A program made the position numbers and the translations under genes. From NCBI GenBank assembly GCA_036365455.1, contig JAWQUS010000004.1, forward strand, positions 1,867,501 through 1,931,500: 64,000 nucleotides of DNA, given 5' to 3'. Below, piece by piece: positions 30,144 through 40,815 of this stretch. How positions within the stretch are numbered: the stretch's first letter is position 1; every line of letters begins with the position of its first letter. The notes beneath the pieces were generated by a model. It did no database searches. It was not told where the DNA came from and saw nothing but the letters and a program-made list of their open reading frames with translations. Origin of the DNA: Macrosoma leucophasiata (Eukaryota > Arthropoda > Insecta > Lepidoptera > Hedylidae).

Positions 30144-30350
30144 ACGACCCGGTTAGTCCAGCGTTGTAAAACCACCGTTTGATTCGAAGGGTCGCGGGTT
30201 CGATCCCCGCACCGGGACAAATATTTGTATGGCCTACAGATATTTGTTTCGGGTCTGGGTGTTTGTGTATGTGTTGTGTGTGTACAACGGCACCCACGAC
30301 ACAGGTTATACCAAGTGTGGGACTGTGAGTGTAAGCGTATTTTCGTATAT
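30144..30350 (+). mobile_element. tRNA-like SINE (second family), copy 2
   Basis: GACGACCCGGTTAGTCCAGC head, box B GGGTTCGATCCCCGC, CACCGGGAC closing the acceptor-like stem, then the 'gcctacagatatttgtttcg' body and 'gtgagtgtaagcgtatttt' end. The anticodon-arm region is shortened ('ttgtaaaaccaccg'). Confidence 0.87.
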
Positions 30351-30431
30351 TTAAATGATTTGCTATAATAAGCCGTATTTTTACATGAAAAGCCAAGTCT
30401 CTGAACTCACTGATATCTTGTTTTAAGCTTT

Positions 30432-30728
30432 CACGATTTTATTTTTTTTAATGTAATTTAAATGGCAAACAAGCATGCAGTTCACAGTAATGTTGAGTGA
30501 TGACTGCAGCCTAAAGGCACCCACACAAAGACCAAGGTCAAAATGCAGATGCTTTACCACTCCTGAGGCCTTAGGTGTTATACCTCTGTGCCGGAAATTA
30601 TAGGGGCGTACATTACCACCTGACCGGAACACGATAGTGCTGAACATTACCATTTAGCGGCCAGTATATTAGGTACTGCGGTGATGCCTACGCCTGCGAG
30701 CTCCGTCACTGGAGCTCTGCCACCAGTA
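30432..30728 (-). mobile_element. Family A copy
   Basis: Complete young-subtype - copy, from poly-T near 30440 to 'gctctgccaccagt' at 30728. Confidence 0.9.
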
Positions 30729-31104
30729 AAACTTATGTATTCATATTTTTATACTGTAAACGGGACTTAATAGCGTACTTAACTGCATTACGGCCGAAAC
30801 GTCGAGTGTCGATGTAAATACTTCGATTAAAATAGTACACAATTACACTGATATCGACGCTCAACCTAACTTTTAGAAACACATCCTCGTATAATAGTAA
30901 AATTGTGAGTGAAACTTAGAATGTCAAATAAATAACATGAACTTTTCAGAAATGAAATTTAATGTACTAAGTCCAAAATCGAAACTTTAACGTTGAATTG
31001 GGAAGATAACGAAGCTCTGAAAACCATTATAAATCAGATGATGATGACGGTGATGGTGATTCATGTAGGTGAATGGTATAGCTTGATAAGTTACTGTAAA
31101 CGTA

Positions 31105-31372
31105 AACGTAACTTCACGCCTGTAATCCCTGAAGGGGTAGGCAGAGGTAAATGCATGCATTCAAGCATACATGCAAACACCCACGACTCGCCGATTACGT
31201 TTAGGCCCATGTAATAGGTGGCGAACCTGTTTCCATCTCCGGGCACATTACCACTATTGCGCAACTTCCAGGAAATGGAAAAATCCCAATAGAACCAGCG
31301 ATAAAGGATTTTAAACCGTTATCTCTGATAGTCCCCGACCCGGGAATCGAACCCAGGACCCTCAGCGTAGTA
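31105..31372 (-). mobile_element. tRNA-derived SINE, head-truncated
   Basis: Tail ('cgtaacttcacgcctg', 'gaaggggtaggcagagg') and body up to 'cgacccgggaatcgaaccca' are present, so box B remains. The 5' head with box A is replaced at 31373 by the repeat starting 'tactgatatacttttta'. Confidence 0.82.
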
Positions 31373-31374
31373 CT

Positions 31375-31565
31375 GATATACTTTTTACATTATTTTATTA
31401 CATTTAGTTTTATCTTAGTGATATTCTTGACTTTACATATATTTTTTATCTTGTTTGACATGTATATCAATTGTTATTCACTTTAATTTATTTCGTTTGT
31501 TTTCGACGTCTCTTAAGAGGTGCCTGTCACCCTAAATGAATAAATGAGTTTCTGATTCTGATTCT
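31375..31565 (+). mobile_element. LINE-like 3' end with (GATTCT)n tail, copy 1
   Basis: Matches 42219-42420 inverted: 'gaggtgcctgtcaccctaaa', 'tgaataaatgagtttctgat', 'catgtatatcaattgttatt'. It ends in GATTCT repeats, and an AATAAA lies just before the tail, as in CR1- or Jockey-like LINE ends. No coding part. Confidence 0.7.
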
Positions 31566-32014
31566 GAGTAGTATTGGTAGTCAATAAAGAAAAAATATGG
31601 TAAAAAATAAAGTTACTGTAAATGAATAGGTTATTCAGATTACATAAGTAAATAATTAGTATTATATTAGGTAATTCTTCGTCGATTTAATTTATTTTAC
31701 CCTTTTATTTAATTAAAATTAGAATTTGTGAATTTAGGACATAATTTTTTAATGCTATTTATACTAAAACAAGATAAAAGGAGTTACAAAAGATCGCAGG
31801 ACGGCACAAACTCAGAATGCGGAAGAAATAAATTAAAACAGGAATAAAATAAAACGGCGAACTTGTTCATTAAAAGATTTTCCCAGCTATTGTTTAATTG
31901 AAATCGGAAGTAGGAAAAAGGAATAATTTAAATGATTTACTGAAATATTTCTCAGTCATAAAACTTGTAAATTCATAAAATATTTGAAGATGCTTTATTG
32001 TAATATGTTGTCTT

Positions 32015-32440
32015 ACTGGTGATAGAGCTCCAGTGACGGAGCTCGCGGGCGTAGGCACCACCGCATTACCTAATATACTTGCCGCTAAATGGTAGTGTTC
32101 AGCACTATCGCGTTCCGGTCAGGTGGTAATGTACGGCCCTGTAATTTCCGGCACAGAGGCATAACATCTTAGGCCTCAAGAGTGGTAACGCATCTGCGTT
32201 CTGACTTTGGTCTCTGTGTGGGTGTTTATAGGCTGCAGTCATCACTTAACATCAATGTGAACTACATGCTTGTTTGCCACTTCTATCAAATAAAAAAATA
32301 GTCAATTTAGCAGCTTCAGGAGAAAAGCTTGAGGGTCCTATTGGGTTGTCGTATTACTTTGTTTCCAATCAAACATACATATGGTATTGCACTGGTGGTA
32401 GAGCTCCAGTGACAGAGCTCGCGGGCGTAGGCATTACCTA
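32015..32440 (+). mobile_element. Family A full copy plus a second 5' piece
   Basis: 32015-32298 is a complete young-subtype + copy ending CAAATAAAAAAA. 32391-32440 is the first ~50 bp of another copy (ACTGGTGGTA to GCATTACCTA) fused directly to a headless-tail SINE starting 32441. Confidence 0.88.
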
Positions 32441-32706
32441 AATAAATGCATGCATTCACTCATACATACAAACACCCAAGATTCGCCGGTTACGTTTTGG
32501 CTCATGTAACAGGTGGCGAGCTTATTGACATGTCCGGGCACATTACCAAAATTCGAGGTACTGGGAAACTTCCAGAAAATGGGAAAATCCCAATAGAACC
32601 AGAGATAAAGGATTTAATACCGTTATCTCTAATATCCCCCGAGCCGGGAATCGAACCCGGGACCCCAGGGTAGTAGTGGCCTGCTACCACTAGGCTACTG
32701 AGGCAG
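32441..32706 (-). mobile_element. tRNA-derived SINE, tail-truncated
   Basis: - strand: head CTGCCTCAGTAGCCTAGTGG (32687-32706), box B GGTTCGATTCC, body 'cccaatagaaccagagat'. The 3' tail with CTCTGCCTACCCC is missing; the element stops at 'aaatgcatgcattcac', next to the family A piece. Confidence 0.85.
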
Positions 32707-32756
32707 GTAGTTCGTTATTATCTTCAAGCAATATTTATTATACTTTCTTTTATAAC

Positions 32757-32935
32757 AAACTAGCGGCCCGCCCAGGCTCCGCGCGGTTTTATTATTACCT
32801 ACCCTCTCCTATTCATCTTAGCGTGATGTTATATAGCCTAGTCTTCCTCGATAAATGGGCTATCTAATACTGAAAGAATTTCAAATCGGACCAGTAGTTC
32901 ATGAGATTAGCGCGTTCAAGCAATCAAACTTTTTT
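32757..32935 (+). repeat. Common lepidopteran 'cggcccgcccaggc' repeat
   Basis: 'aactagcggcccgcccaggc', 'tacctaccctctcctattca' and 'ccagtagttcatgagattag' are the + strand version of the repeat at 49016-49545. It ends right at the next family A copy. It may be a LINE or Helitron end; class unresolved. Confidence 0.6.
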
Positions 32936-33220
32936 ACTGGTGGTAGAGCTCCAGTGACGGAGCTCGCGGGCGTAGGCACCACCGCATTACCTGATTTACT
33001 TGCCGCTAAATGGTAGTGTTCAGCACTATCGTGTTCCGGTCAGGTGGTAATGTACGGCCCTGTAATTTCCGGCACAGAGGCATAACACCTTAGGCCTCAG
33101 GAGTGGTAACGCATTTGCATTTTGACCTTGGTCTTTGTGTGGATGTCTATAGGCTGCAGTCATCACTTAACATCAACGTGAACTGCATGCTTGTTTACCA
33201 CTTCCATGGCATAAAAAAAA
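32936..33220 (+). mobile_element. Family A copy
   Basis: Complete young-subtype + copy, ACTGGTGGTAGAGCTCC to GGCATAAAAAAAA. It differs from 60206-60495 at very few positions (both have 'acctgatttacttgccgc' and 'gcatttgcattttgacc'), so the two share a recent source. Confidence 0.92.
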
Positions 33221-33497
33221 CAAACAAACTCTTCAGCTTTATAATATTAAGTATAGATACGTATAGGTTCAATAGTATATCACCTTTTCTGTGTAAAAAT
33301 ATTATAATAATACGTGAAACATGTCTGAATGCGACAAAAACGTGTTACACGTGTATTCGTGTTCCTCATATTTAAATAGGGATGCTTATCTTATAGATAA
33401 CCATAGGTATCGATACGTAAAACATCACTAATAAACGTCCATGCATCGAAACATGGAAGTTTTTCTGAATTGGCTTAAAATAACGTTTGATTATATG
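33221..33497. other. Spacer without recognised features
   Basis: AT-rich; nothing recognised. Confidence 0.4.
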
Positions 33498-33784
33498 TTT
33501 TTTTTATGTAATGGAAGTGGCAAACCAGCATGCAGTTCACATTGATGTTAAGTGATGACTCCAGCCTATAGACACTTACACAAAGACCAAGGTCAAAATG
33601 CAGATGCGGTACCGCTCCTGAGGCCTAAGGTGTTATGCCTCTGTGCCGAAAATTACAGGGCCGTACATTACCACCTGACCGGAACACGATAGTGCTGAAC
33701 ACTGCCATTTAGCGGCAAGTATATTAGGTAATGCGGTGGTGCCAACGCCCGCGAGCTCTGTCACTGGAGCTCTACCACCGGTGG
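33498..33784 (-). mobile_element. Family A copy
   Basis: Complete young-subtype - copy from poly-T at 33499 to 'ctctaccaccggtgg'. Confidence 0.9.
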
Positions 33785-33848
33785 AATGTATATTTGAATG
33801 ATCTTTTTTTATGTTTTGTTATCTGTATTCTGCAACTTTGTGTGCTAT

Positions 33849-34753
33849 CTTTGATTATATACACGTCTAGATGGAGCGTCGCCTTACAAACGCTGCAAAA
33901 ACAATGTCCCAATTCGAAAATCCTTGTGTGCGTGTAACACACACTAGTATGTATATTTTATTCGCTTTAGACACACTACTCAACTGGTGAAAATGTTACT
34001 TGCTTATGACATTTTCCACTAATAATAGGGAAAATTAGCTTAAGTCGAGTTCAATTTTTGTGTGTGACATAATAATATAACGATATTCGTCGGGTCGTCT
34101 CACAGTAGCTTTAGTTATTCGTTTTTAGTAATTTTAATTTTTTTGTTTGTATTGGTACGTGTATTAGCTTAAGTTATTCGTTGTTAGTTATTTGTTCTTA
34201 GTGTAAATTACTTTTATCGTAAAGATAAATAAATACATTTTTAAGAACAAAATCAAAATCTGGAATTAATCCACTAGTTGGGTATTTACAAACCCATAAA
34301 CAGATACCCACCTTTTTCCTTCGGGGTTATTAAAATAATTTTATTAAAATAAATATAGGTATATTAAACATATATTTTATATAGATTTTATTTTGTATCA
34401 TCATATTTCTCAACACAGTAAACATGGCGTTCAACGAATCGTACAAATTCGACGTAAAATTAAAAATTGTTGATTTAATTCTGGGATACATTTAGGACTA
34501 TGTTAAGTGTAGTTAATAAGAAGTAGTAGATAATAAGAAATGTTTTTAGATGTTTTAATTCTTCTTTAGTAATTTCGGCACACTTTAATAGCGCAAATCG
34601 TCATAATGAAAGCATAGATGTGGACGTGTTTACGTTACAATGACAGTATCGCTACTGAACGAGCGGAACGAAGCTATCAGCCAACAGTTAACTGATATTT
34701 TTTTGGACGCTTATGAACTTAGATGCTCCATCTAGAGGTGTATACAATCAAAG
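33849..34753. mobile_element. DNA transposon, TIR family copy 2 (uninterrupted)
   Basis: CTTTGATTATATACACG...TCTAGATGGAGC at the left and the inverse at the right (GATGCTCCATCTAGAGGTG ending CAATCAAAG). 905 bp, colinear with 26804-28099 but lacking its 333-bp insert, so it serves as the empty-site reference. TAT lies on both sides, compatible with a short target duplication. No transposase ORF; non-autonomous. Confidence 0.87.
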
Positions 34754-34941
34754 TATGCTATTTGACTTTGGTACAAAAAGTGACCTATGTCCATTCTTAT
34801 TTTCAAATTTATAATATTATAAAGTATGGTAGATGATTAATGATAATAAATACAATAATAAATAATATATACATACGCATCGACTTGAGAACTTCCTTCC
34901 TTTTTGTCGTCGGTTAAAAAGTCGGCTTATTTTGCGATATT

Positions 34942-35535
34942 TTTTTATGTCATGAAGTGACAACAAAAACAAGCTTCAAGTTCACATTATAATAATGTAA
35001 TCATGACAACTCTTGATACGTCCCACTGCTGGGCACGAGTCTCTCCCCTTCTTGAAGAGAGGCCTAGAGCTTACTCCACCGCGCTGCTCCAATGCGGGTT
35101 GGTGGAGATAAGGGTTAGCTAGGCCAACCCGCTGTCGGATGTTTTCATATCGATAGCAACCGGGACCGATGGCTTAACATGCCCTCCGAAGCACGGCACT
35201 GTGCATTTTAATTTTCCACTAGCGGTAACCCATCGCACACCCGACCGCGCCCGTATTGCTTAACCGAGTAGATCGATTACGATCCTCACCGTGGGGCCAT
35301 GCGCACTTCTAGTTACAGCAGCCTATAAACATTCACACAAAAACTGAAGGCCAAAATACAAATTCGTTACCACCCCTGACATCTGAATTGTCATGTCCTT
35401 GTGATATTCCATAGATTACTATCTAACTGGAACACGATAGTGTTAAACACTACCATTTGGTGATAAATACATTAGATAATATCGTTGTTTCTACGTCCTT
35501 CAGCTTTCACACTGGAACTCTACAATCGTAATCGC
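34942..35535 (-). mobile_element. Family A copy split by a 5S-like SINE
   Basis: The poly-T side starts near 34942 ('tttttttatgtcatgaagtg') and the old-subtype body resumes at about 35310 ('acagcagcctataaac'), ending near 35535. The 5S-like SINE (35017-35308) interrupts it, so the family A copy is the older of the two. Confidence 0.8.
35017..35308 (-). mobile_element. 5S rRNA-like SINE, nested
   Basis: - strand: 'catgcgcacttc' end, 5S-like core (GGTTAAGC, GGGCGCGGTC, GATGGGTTACCGC), 'cttcggagggcat' and tail 'gcccagcagtgggacgta'. It sits in an old family A copy. Confidence 0.87.
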
Positions 35536-35837
35536 AACATCGATATTTCTTGATGTTTTCAATTACAAGGTTGATGTTTTATCGATATATCGTCTACACC
35601 CCTACTCTGAAAGCACATCATAGTAACAGGTTTATTATGTGACATGAAAAATTTGCCTCAGCAAATTTGCGCTTTGTGCTTATTTCGTGACTCAATCTAC
35701 AACGGTTCTCTATCGTTTTTAATATAACGTGTCTTTTTTTTCTTTGCGAATTAATGGTGGTACCATAGTTTTATAGCGTTCCGTATCTCGAAAGGAAAAA
35801 CTGTACCCTTATCTTGTGCTTCTATTTTTTATAACAA
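35536..35837. other. Spacer without recognised features
   Basis: AT-rich; 'ccgtatctcgaaaggaaaaa' is a common lepidopteran phrase but no element could be bounded. Confidence 0.35.
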
Positions 35838-36153
35838 GAAGTGGCAAACAAACATTCAATTTACATTGATAGTAAGCGAAGCGCGCATGGCTCCGCGGCT
35901 GGTGTGGATCGGAAGCGATCTACTCTGTTAAATGATACGGGCGCGGTCGGGCGTGTGATGGGTGACCGCTAATCGTAAATTAAAATATGCGTATCCATGC
36001 TTCGGAGGGCACGTTAAGCTGTCGGACCCGGTTAGTCGTTAAACCTTGGCGGAGGCCTTATGGGCAGTTTGTAATCATCCGGCAGCGGGTTGGCTACTAA
36101 CCCGTATCTCCACCAAACCGCATTGGAGCAGCGTGGTGGAGTAAGCTCCAGCC
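35838..36153 (+). mobile_element. 5S rRNA-like SINE inside a family A remnant
   Basis: 35838-35877 is the A-tail side of a - strand family A copy ('agaagtggcaaacaaac'). The 5S-like SINE follows at 35878 (GCGCGCATGGCTCCGCGGC, GTTAAATGATACGGGCGCGG, GATGGGTGACCGC) and stops at 'gtaagctccag', lacking the usual CAGCAGTGGGACGTATAA tail. Confidence 0.83.
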
Positions 36154-36311
36154 CATAATAAAATAATAATAGTTAAAATAAATTATATTTGTGTAAGCTT
36201 ACGCAACTTTATAATAAATAACTTTACCGTTCAAATAAGTTATTGTAACGTTAACGTTCCTTATTTAAACATTATTCTGCGTCATTTAGGTTTCTTCGCG
36301 TCGTGGTGGAT

Positions 36312-37085
36312 TTATCATCATCATCATCATAATTTCAGTCAAAAGACGTCCACTGCTGAACAAAGGCCTCCCCTAAAGATTGCCACAACGAACGGTCCTG
36401 GGCCGCCCTCTTCCAGCGATTGCCCGCGACCTTCACTAGGTCGTCGGTCCATCTTGTGGGAGGCCTGCCTACGCTTCGTTTCCCGGTACGTGGTCGCCAC
36501 TCTAGAACTGCTCTGCCCCAACGGCCGTCAGTTCTTCGAGCTATGTGCCCTGCCCACTGCCACTTGAGTCTCGCTATTCGGTGAGCTATGTCGGTAACCT
36601 TGGTTCTCATGCGGATCTCCTCATTTCTGACTCGATCTCGCAGATAAACTCCGAGCATAGCCCTCTCTATTGCTCTCTGAGTGACCTTGAGCCTTCTTAT
36701 GAGGCCCATAGTGAGCGACCACGTTTCTGTCCCATATGTCATCACTGGCAACACACATTGGTCAAAAACCTTTTTCTTGAGACACTGCGGTAAGTCGGAC
36801 GAGAAAAAGTATCGTAGCTTCCCGAACGCTGCCCAACCGAGTTGGATTCGGCGATTGACCTCTTTCTCGGACGTTGGACCGACCTAACTGGACAGTTTGT
36901 CCCAGGTATACATAATCGTCAACAACTTCGAGTGTAGTACCCTCGACCATTACAGGAGTGGGTAACATGGACATTTGACATGAGCTTCGTCTTGTCCATG
37001 TTCACTCGTTGGGAGGCCCTATTGAGCATTGTGCTAAGGTCTTCCAGAGTCTCAGCCATAACTACGATATCATTGGAATATACGA
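36312..37085 (-). pseudogene. 5'-truncated RTE LINE copy
   Basis: A (TCA)n tail at 36313-36330, then an open C-terminal frame of 139 codons (MLPVMTYGTETWSL ... WQWAGHIARRTDGRW ... VQQWTSFD) from 36754 to 36335. Broken frames continue upstream to about 37085 (EVVDDYVYLGQTVQLGRS; a scrap of the FADD-adjacent region at 37040-37075). It is a second RTE subfamily member, distinct in sequence from 9070-12260. Confidence 0.85.
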
Positions 37086-37387
37086 TTGGATATTACGATA
37101 TTGGTGGATTTATAGCCTTCTCCTCCTCCTCCTTCCTTAAAATCCTTTTATGTTGTCATGATATTTCTGTTCACCAGTATGTCTGTCACCAGTGTTTCTA
37201 TTTTAATTTAATGTTGTATTATCATGTGCAACCTGTATATTGACTTGTAGCTTGTCGTAAATCAAAGCTCAATGAAGCGGCTAACGACCGGCCGGTAATC
37301 AATACACTCGCGTGACGAGCGCTGAATTTTATATTTTTTAACAATCTACCTGGTGAGAAATACATATTTAGAAGTGTCTTGTTCTTT

Positions 37388-37656
37388 ACTTGTGGTAAAG
37401 CTCCAGTCGTGGAGCTCATCGTAGACGAATCGTAGTCAAGGAGGCCTGACTACGATTCGTTCAACGTGTTCGACTCGGATAAGTGTAGGCTACCTTAATA
37501 GGTAGGTAAATTATAAAAATGTATGACCTTGTAATAACTGTCACAGAGACATAACAATTAAGGTCTCAGGATGGCAACACATCTGCATTTTGACTTCTGG
37601 TCTTTTTGTGGGTGTCTAAAAGCTGCAGTCACCACTTAACATCAATGTGAACTGCG
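37388..37656 (+). mobile_element. Family A copy, old and interrupted
   Basis: Starts 'ttgtggtaaagctccag', is interrupted by an unrelated ~80-bp piece containing an inverted pair ('gtagacgaatcgtagtcaag' / 'ctgactacgattcgttcaac', 37420-37470), then resumes 'tgtatgaccttgtaataact' to 'caatgtgaactgcgc'. Confidence 0.72.
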
Positions 37657-37667
37657 CTATATATGTA

Positions 37668-37872
37668 TATATATACGCTTACACTCACAGCCCCACGGTA
37701 GGTATAAACCTGTGTCGTGGGTGCCGTTGTACACATACTACACATACACAAACACCCAGACCCGAAACAAATATCTGTAGGCCATACAAATGTTTGTCCC
37801 GGTGCGGGGATCGAACCCGCGACCCTACGAATCAAACGGTCATCTCACACCGCTGGACTAACCGGGTCGTCA
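37668..37872 (-). mobile_element. tRNA-like SINE (second family), copy 3
   Basis: - strand: GACGACCCGGTTAGTCCAGC, 'ggtgtgagatgaccgtttga', box B GGGTTCGATCCCCGC and the usual body. This is the most complete head in the window, including the anticodon-arm region. Confidence 0.9.
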
Positions 37873-37940
37873 AATCCACAAGATCATAATCACACAAGAA
37901 AACACTCAAAACTTACTTGTTTACTGGAGTATTTCAATTG

Positions 37941-38190
37941 TTTTATATTATTTCGCATTAACACATGCTTGTGAAATATATTTTATTTAAAGAAAAATGG
38001 AAAGAAAAATTTGACTTCAGGCGAGACTCGAACTCGCGGCCACTGGGAATCTAGTCCAGCCGCTCTTCCAACTGAGCTTGACGCTCAGGACTTCGGTAGC
38101 TCAGTTGGAAGAGCGGCTGGACTAGATTCCCAGTGGCCGCGAGTTCGAGTCTCGCCTGAAGTCAAATTTTTCTCTCCATTTTTCTTTAAA
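37941..38190. mobile_element. tRNA-Tyr-like foldback element, copy 4: near-perfect hairpin
   Basis: Flanks TGGAGTATTTCAATTG (37925-37940) and TGGAGTATTTTAATTG (38191-38206) give a 16-bp duplication with one change. Arms 37987-38078 and 38098-38189 are 92 bp each with a single mismatch and a 19-base loop. Both arms share private variants (ggccactggg instead of ggcctactggg; cagttgg instead of caattgg), so they were homogenised or duplicated locally. Each arm holds a whole tRNA-like block. Confidence 0.93.
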
Positions 38191-38400
38191 TGGAGTATTT
38201 TAATTGAACTCTGTTGACCTCCTATTATAAAATGTTAACAAAATTCGGAACTTTTTGTAACATAAATCACCAGTCATCCGGGTCGTGTAGCGATAATTAT
38301 TCTTTCGGTAAAAGTACAATCACTTTAATATTTCAGCTCGGCTGCACAGCTCAGAACCTGGTATTAATGAAATAAGATAATAATACAAACATAAGACACC

Positions 38401-38743
38401 ATTTTTCTTTCCATTTTTCTTTAAAAATAAAAATATATTTCACAAGCATGTGTTAATGCGAAATAATATAAAAACAATTATTAAGGGTAAAAGCGACTTC
38501 TTTACGATATTCAATAAACTGAAAAGTCTATTATATCGGTTGCCTAACTAGCATAGTTGGTAATAGATGGCGCTACTGCTACCATAAAGCAATGCAATAG
38601 ATGTGAAGGAAAGATTTGACAAATCGGGCAGGGCTTCAGTAGCTCAATTGGAAGAGCGGCTGGACTAGATTCCCAGTAGGTCGCGAGTTCGAGCCTCGTC
38701 TGAAGTCAAATTTTTCTTTCCATTTTTCTTTAAAAATAAAAAT
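38401..38743 (+). mobile_element. tRNA-Tyr-like element, copy 5 (not folded back)
   Basis: Flanked by ATAAGACACC (38391-38400 and 38744-38753). It starts with a direct copy of the tail ('tttctttccatttttcttta'), then the unique head ('ctgaaaagtctattatatcg', 'gtaatagatggcgctactgc'), a complete tRNA-like block and a second tail. The order tail-head-tRNA-tail suggests a dimer or template jump rather than a foldback. Confidence 0.9.
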
Positions 38744-38829
38744 ATAAGACACCGTCCATACCTCCGTCTCTCTCCGCAGCTTACCGCGACTTACAAAGCT
38801 GTATTTTGCCATGAGTCTCTTCTTCTTAG

Positions 38830-39111
38830 TTGTTAAACTCTTGCCAGAGTCGTCGTGGTTGTCACTTCAAGGTTGGTTGCTTGCTTCACAACCCGCCGCC
38901 ACTCCTCACGTACCAATGCTTTTCGGGTGCACTCGTAGAACGATTTCTTAGTAACGGCTTTTATTTGGTCGGCCCAGCGCATAGGAGATCTACCACGTCC
39001 TCTTCTGCCGATGAAAACTCCCTGGACGGTCAAGCGTTCTATGGAGTGTTCACACCGTCTCGAAACGTGTCCGAAAAACATAAGAATTCGAGACTGAACC
39101 ACGGAGGATAG
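38830..39111 (-). pseudogene. C-terminal fragment of a LINE reverse transcriptase
   Basis: - strand frame of 89 codons: SRILMFFGHVSRRCEHSIER, then GRRGRGRSPMRWADQIKAV and a Glu/Trp-rich end. The pattern (FGHV-RR..SIER....G..GRGRSP.RW.DQI) is the conserved tail of many insect non-LTR reverse transcriptase ORFs. The upstream RT core is absent. Confidence 0.75.
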
Positions 39112-39172
39112 ACGCTGCTTGATATCGAGTTCTTGAAGTATGGATGCGTTAGTTCTGATTTTGCCATGAGTA

Positions 39173-39545
39173 CATTCTCCTTTTAGTGTAGGGGAGGGAT
39201 GTTATTGGAACAAAGTTCTTTATCGCGCGGTACGTTGGCTAAGGAGGCTAGGTGAACGTCACGAGAAATCGTCACGACACTTTTGTTATAGTGCGTAGCG
39301 CTCGGAGAGGGCTGGCCGAGTATAGGATTCGACTTATTCGTTCTCTCTCTCTCTCACTCTCGACAGTGACAAGCTACGCGACGCGCGCGTCTTCTGTGCG
39401 TGCGTAAATTGTCTTGTCATGTTCGTGTGTATGAAGTTTTATTTAATTTTAATAAAAAAAAATAACAATGGATTGTGAAAGTGATTCATTACGAATTGAA
39501 GAGGAATTTCGTTCCAATCGGGGGTCCCACATGTGACAGCTCAGA
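39173..39545 (+). other. Unclassified block with CT-repeat and short ORF start
   Basis: Higher-GC sequence ('ggctaaggaggctaggtg', 'gtgcgtagcgctcggagagg'), a TCTCTC run at about 39340-39352, CG-rich 'acgcgacgcgcgcgtcttct', then an A-rich stretch and ATG at 39468 opening only 23 codons (MDCESDSLRIEEEF...). It resembles the 5' region of a DNA transposon or a first exon. It does not recur in the window, and no following coding sequence was found. Confidence 0.3.
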
Positions 39546-39625
39546 CAGCTTTTATTTTTTTAGCGCGTTTCATAGTATGGTGTCAATGAATAGGTCTTTC
39601 AAACTAATTTTAGGTTCGTGAAAAA

Positions 39626-39752
39626 GGGACCATAATAACTATCACAGAGACCAACAACTTCAGGTCTCATGGGTGGCAAGGCACCTGAATTTTGACCTCC
39701 GGTTTTTGTGAAGATGTTTATAAGCTTTAGTCATCACTGAACATAATTTTTT
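39626..39752 (+). mobile_element. Family A fragment, old subtype
   Basis: 'ccataataactatcacagag', 'caggtctcatgggtggcaag' and 'gttagtcatcactgaac'-like ending show the 3' half of an old copy. Confidence 0.7.
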
Positions 39753-40342
39753 TTCCACCTTTCTACATTTTCTATATTCTACACTTAAAAAAAAGCTAAA
39801 TATTCATTTTGTAAGTTATCATTTTTGTTACATTTAAGTGTCACGCATTTCATCCAGCTAAACTATGGTATTTGGACATGTAAAAAAAAATAATATAAAT
39901 TAAATGCCGATTAAATATTTATAACGAAGTTAAAAGGAACACGGAAAGGTACAAGTCTATGCCGATGTCCAGTTCAGGTTTTCGGGTCCCAAACGAACAA
40001 ACTTCTTCTGTGCAAATATATATTTCCTATACATTTTGGAATTACAAACAAAACAAAAAAGCCTACCCTATTCACAAGTACAAATTGTCTTCAGAATGAG
40101 ATAAGTGGATTTAGTGAGGGATTCACTTAATGTTGCCGTCTTCCCTTCCTACACCTTAATTACTATTAACTACACCTTATTATGTATTCTATGGGGACCC
40201 TAGTCAGGAAATACCTTTTATTGGGAAGCTATACTAGATCGCTACCATACTTTGTCTCGTTTCTGCATACGCGCTATCGTATAAAACCAATGAAACAAAA
40301 TTTTGGTAATGTCTATTGAATAGTAATTAGACGTTTTAACAC

Positions 40343-40416
40343 GGGCCTCCCCCTAAAAAGGGGAGAGACTCGTGCCCAGCAGTGGGACGTATAATGGGTT
40401 ACTATTATTATTTATA
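40343..40416 (+). mobile_element. 5S-like SINE tail only
   Basis: 'cctaaaaaggggagagactc' then CCCAGCAGTGGGACGTATAA and TTACTATTATTATTT. 5'-truncated copy retaining the tail. Confidence 0.8.
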
Positions 40417-40424
40417 ATTATTCT

Positions 40425-40815
40425 TTGGGGGCACTTAAAAATACAGTTTGCATTGACGGTAACTGAATACTACAGACTGTATAAACCGACGATTTAAAAT
40501 GAAGATGCATTACTACTCCTGAAGTCTAAGTTTTTTATTTAATGAAGTGGTAAACAAGCATACAGTTCATTGACGTTAAGTGAGTGATGACTGCAGCCTA
40601 TAGACACCCGCACAAAGACCAAGATCAAAATGCAAACGCGCTACCACTCCTGAGGCCTAAAGTGTTATGCTTCTGTGCCGAAAATTACAAGGCCGGACAT
40701 TACCACCTGACCGGAACACGATAGTGCTGAACAATACTATTTAGCGTCAAGTATATTAGGTAATGCGGTGGTGCCTACGCCCGCAAGGTGCGTCACTGGA
40801 GCTCTACCACCAGTA
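40425..40815 (-). mobile_element. Family A copy next to an older family A remnant
   Basis: 40531-40815 is a near-complete young-subtype - copy. 40440-40530 is an old-subtype piece in the same orientation ('cagtttgcattgacggtaac', 'gatgcattactactcctgaa') that is cut where the young copy begins, so the young copy landed in the old one. Confidence 0.82.
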
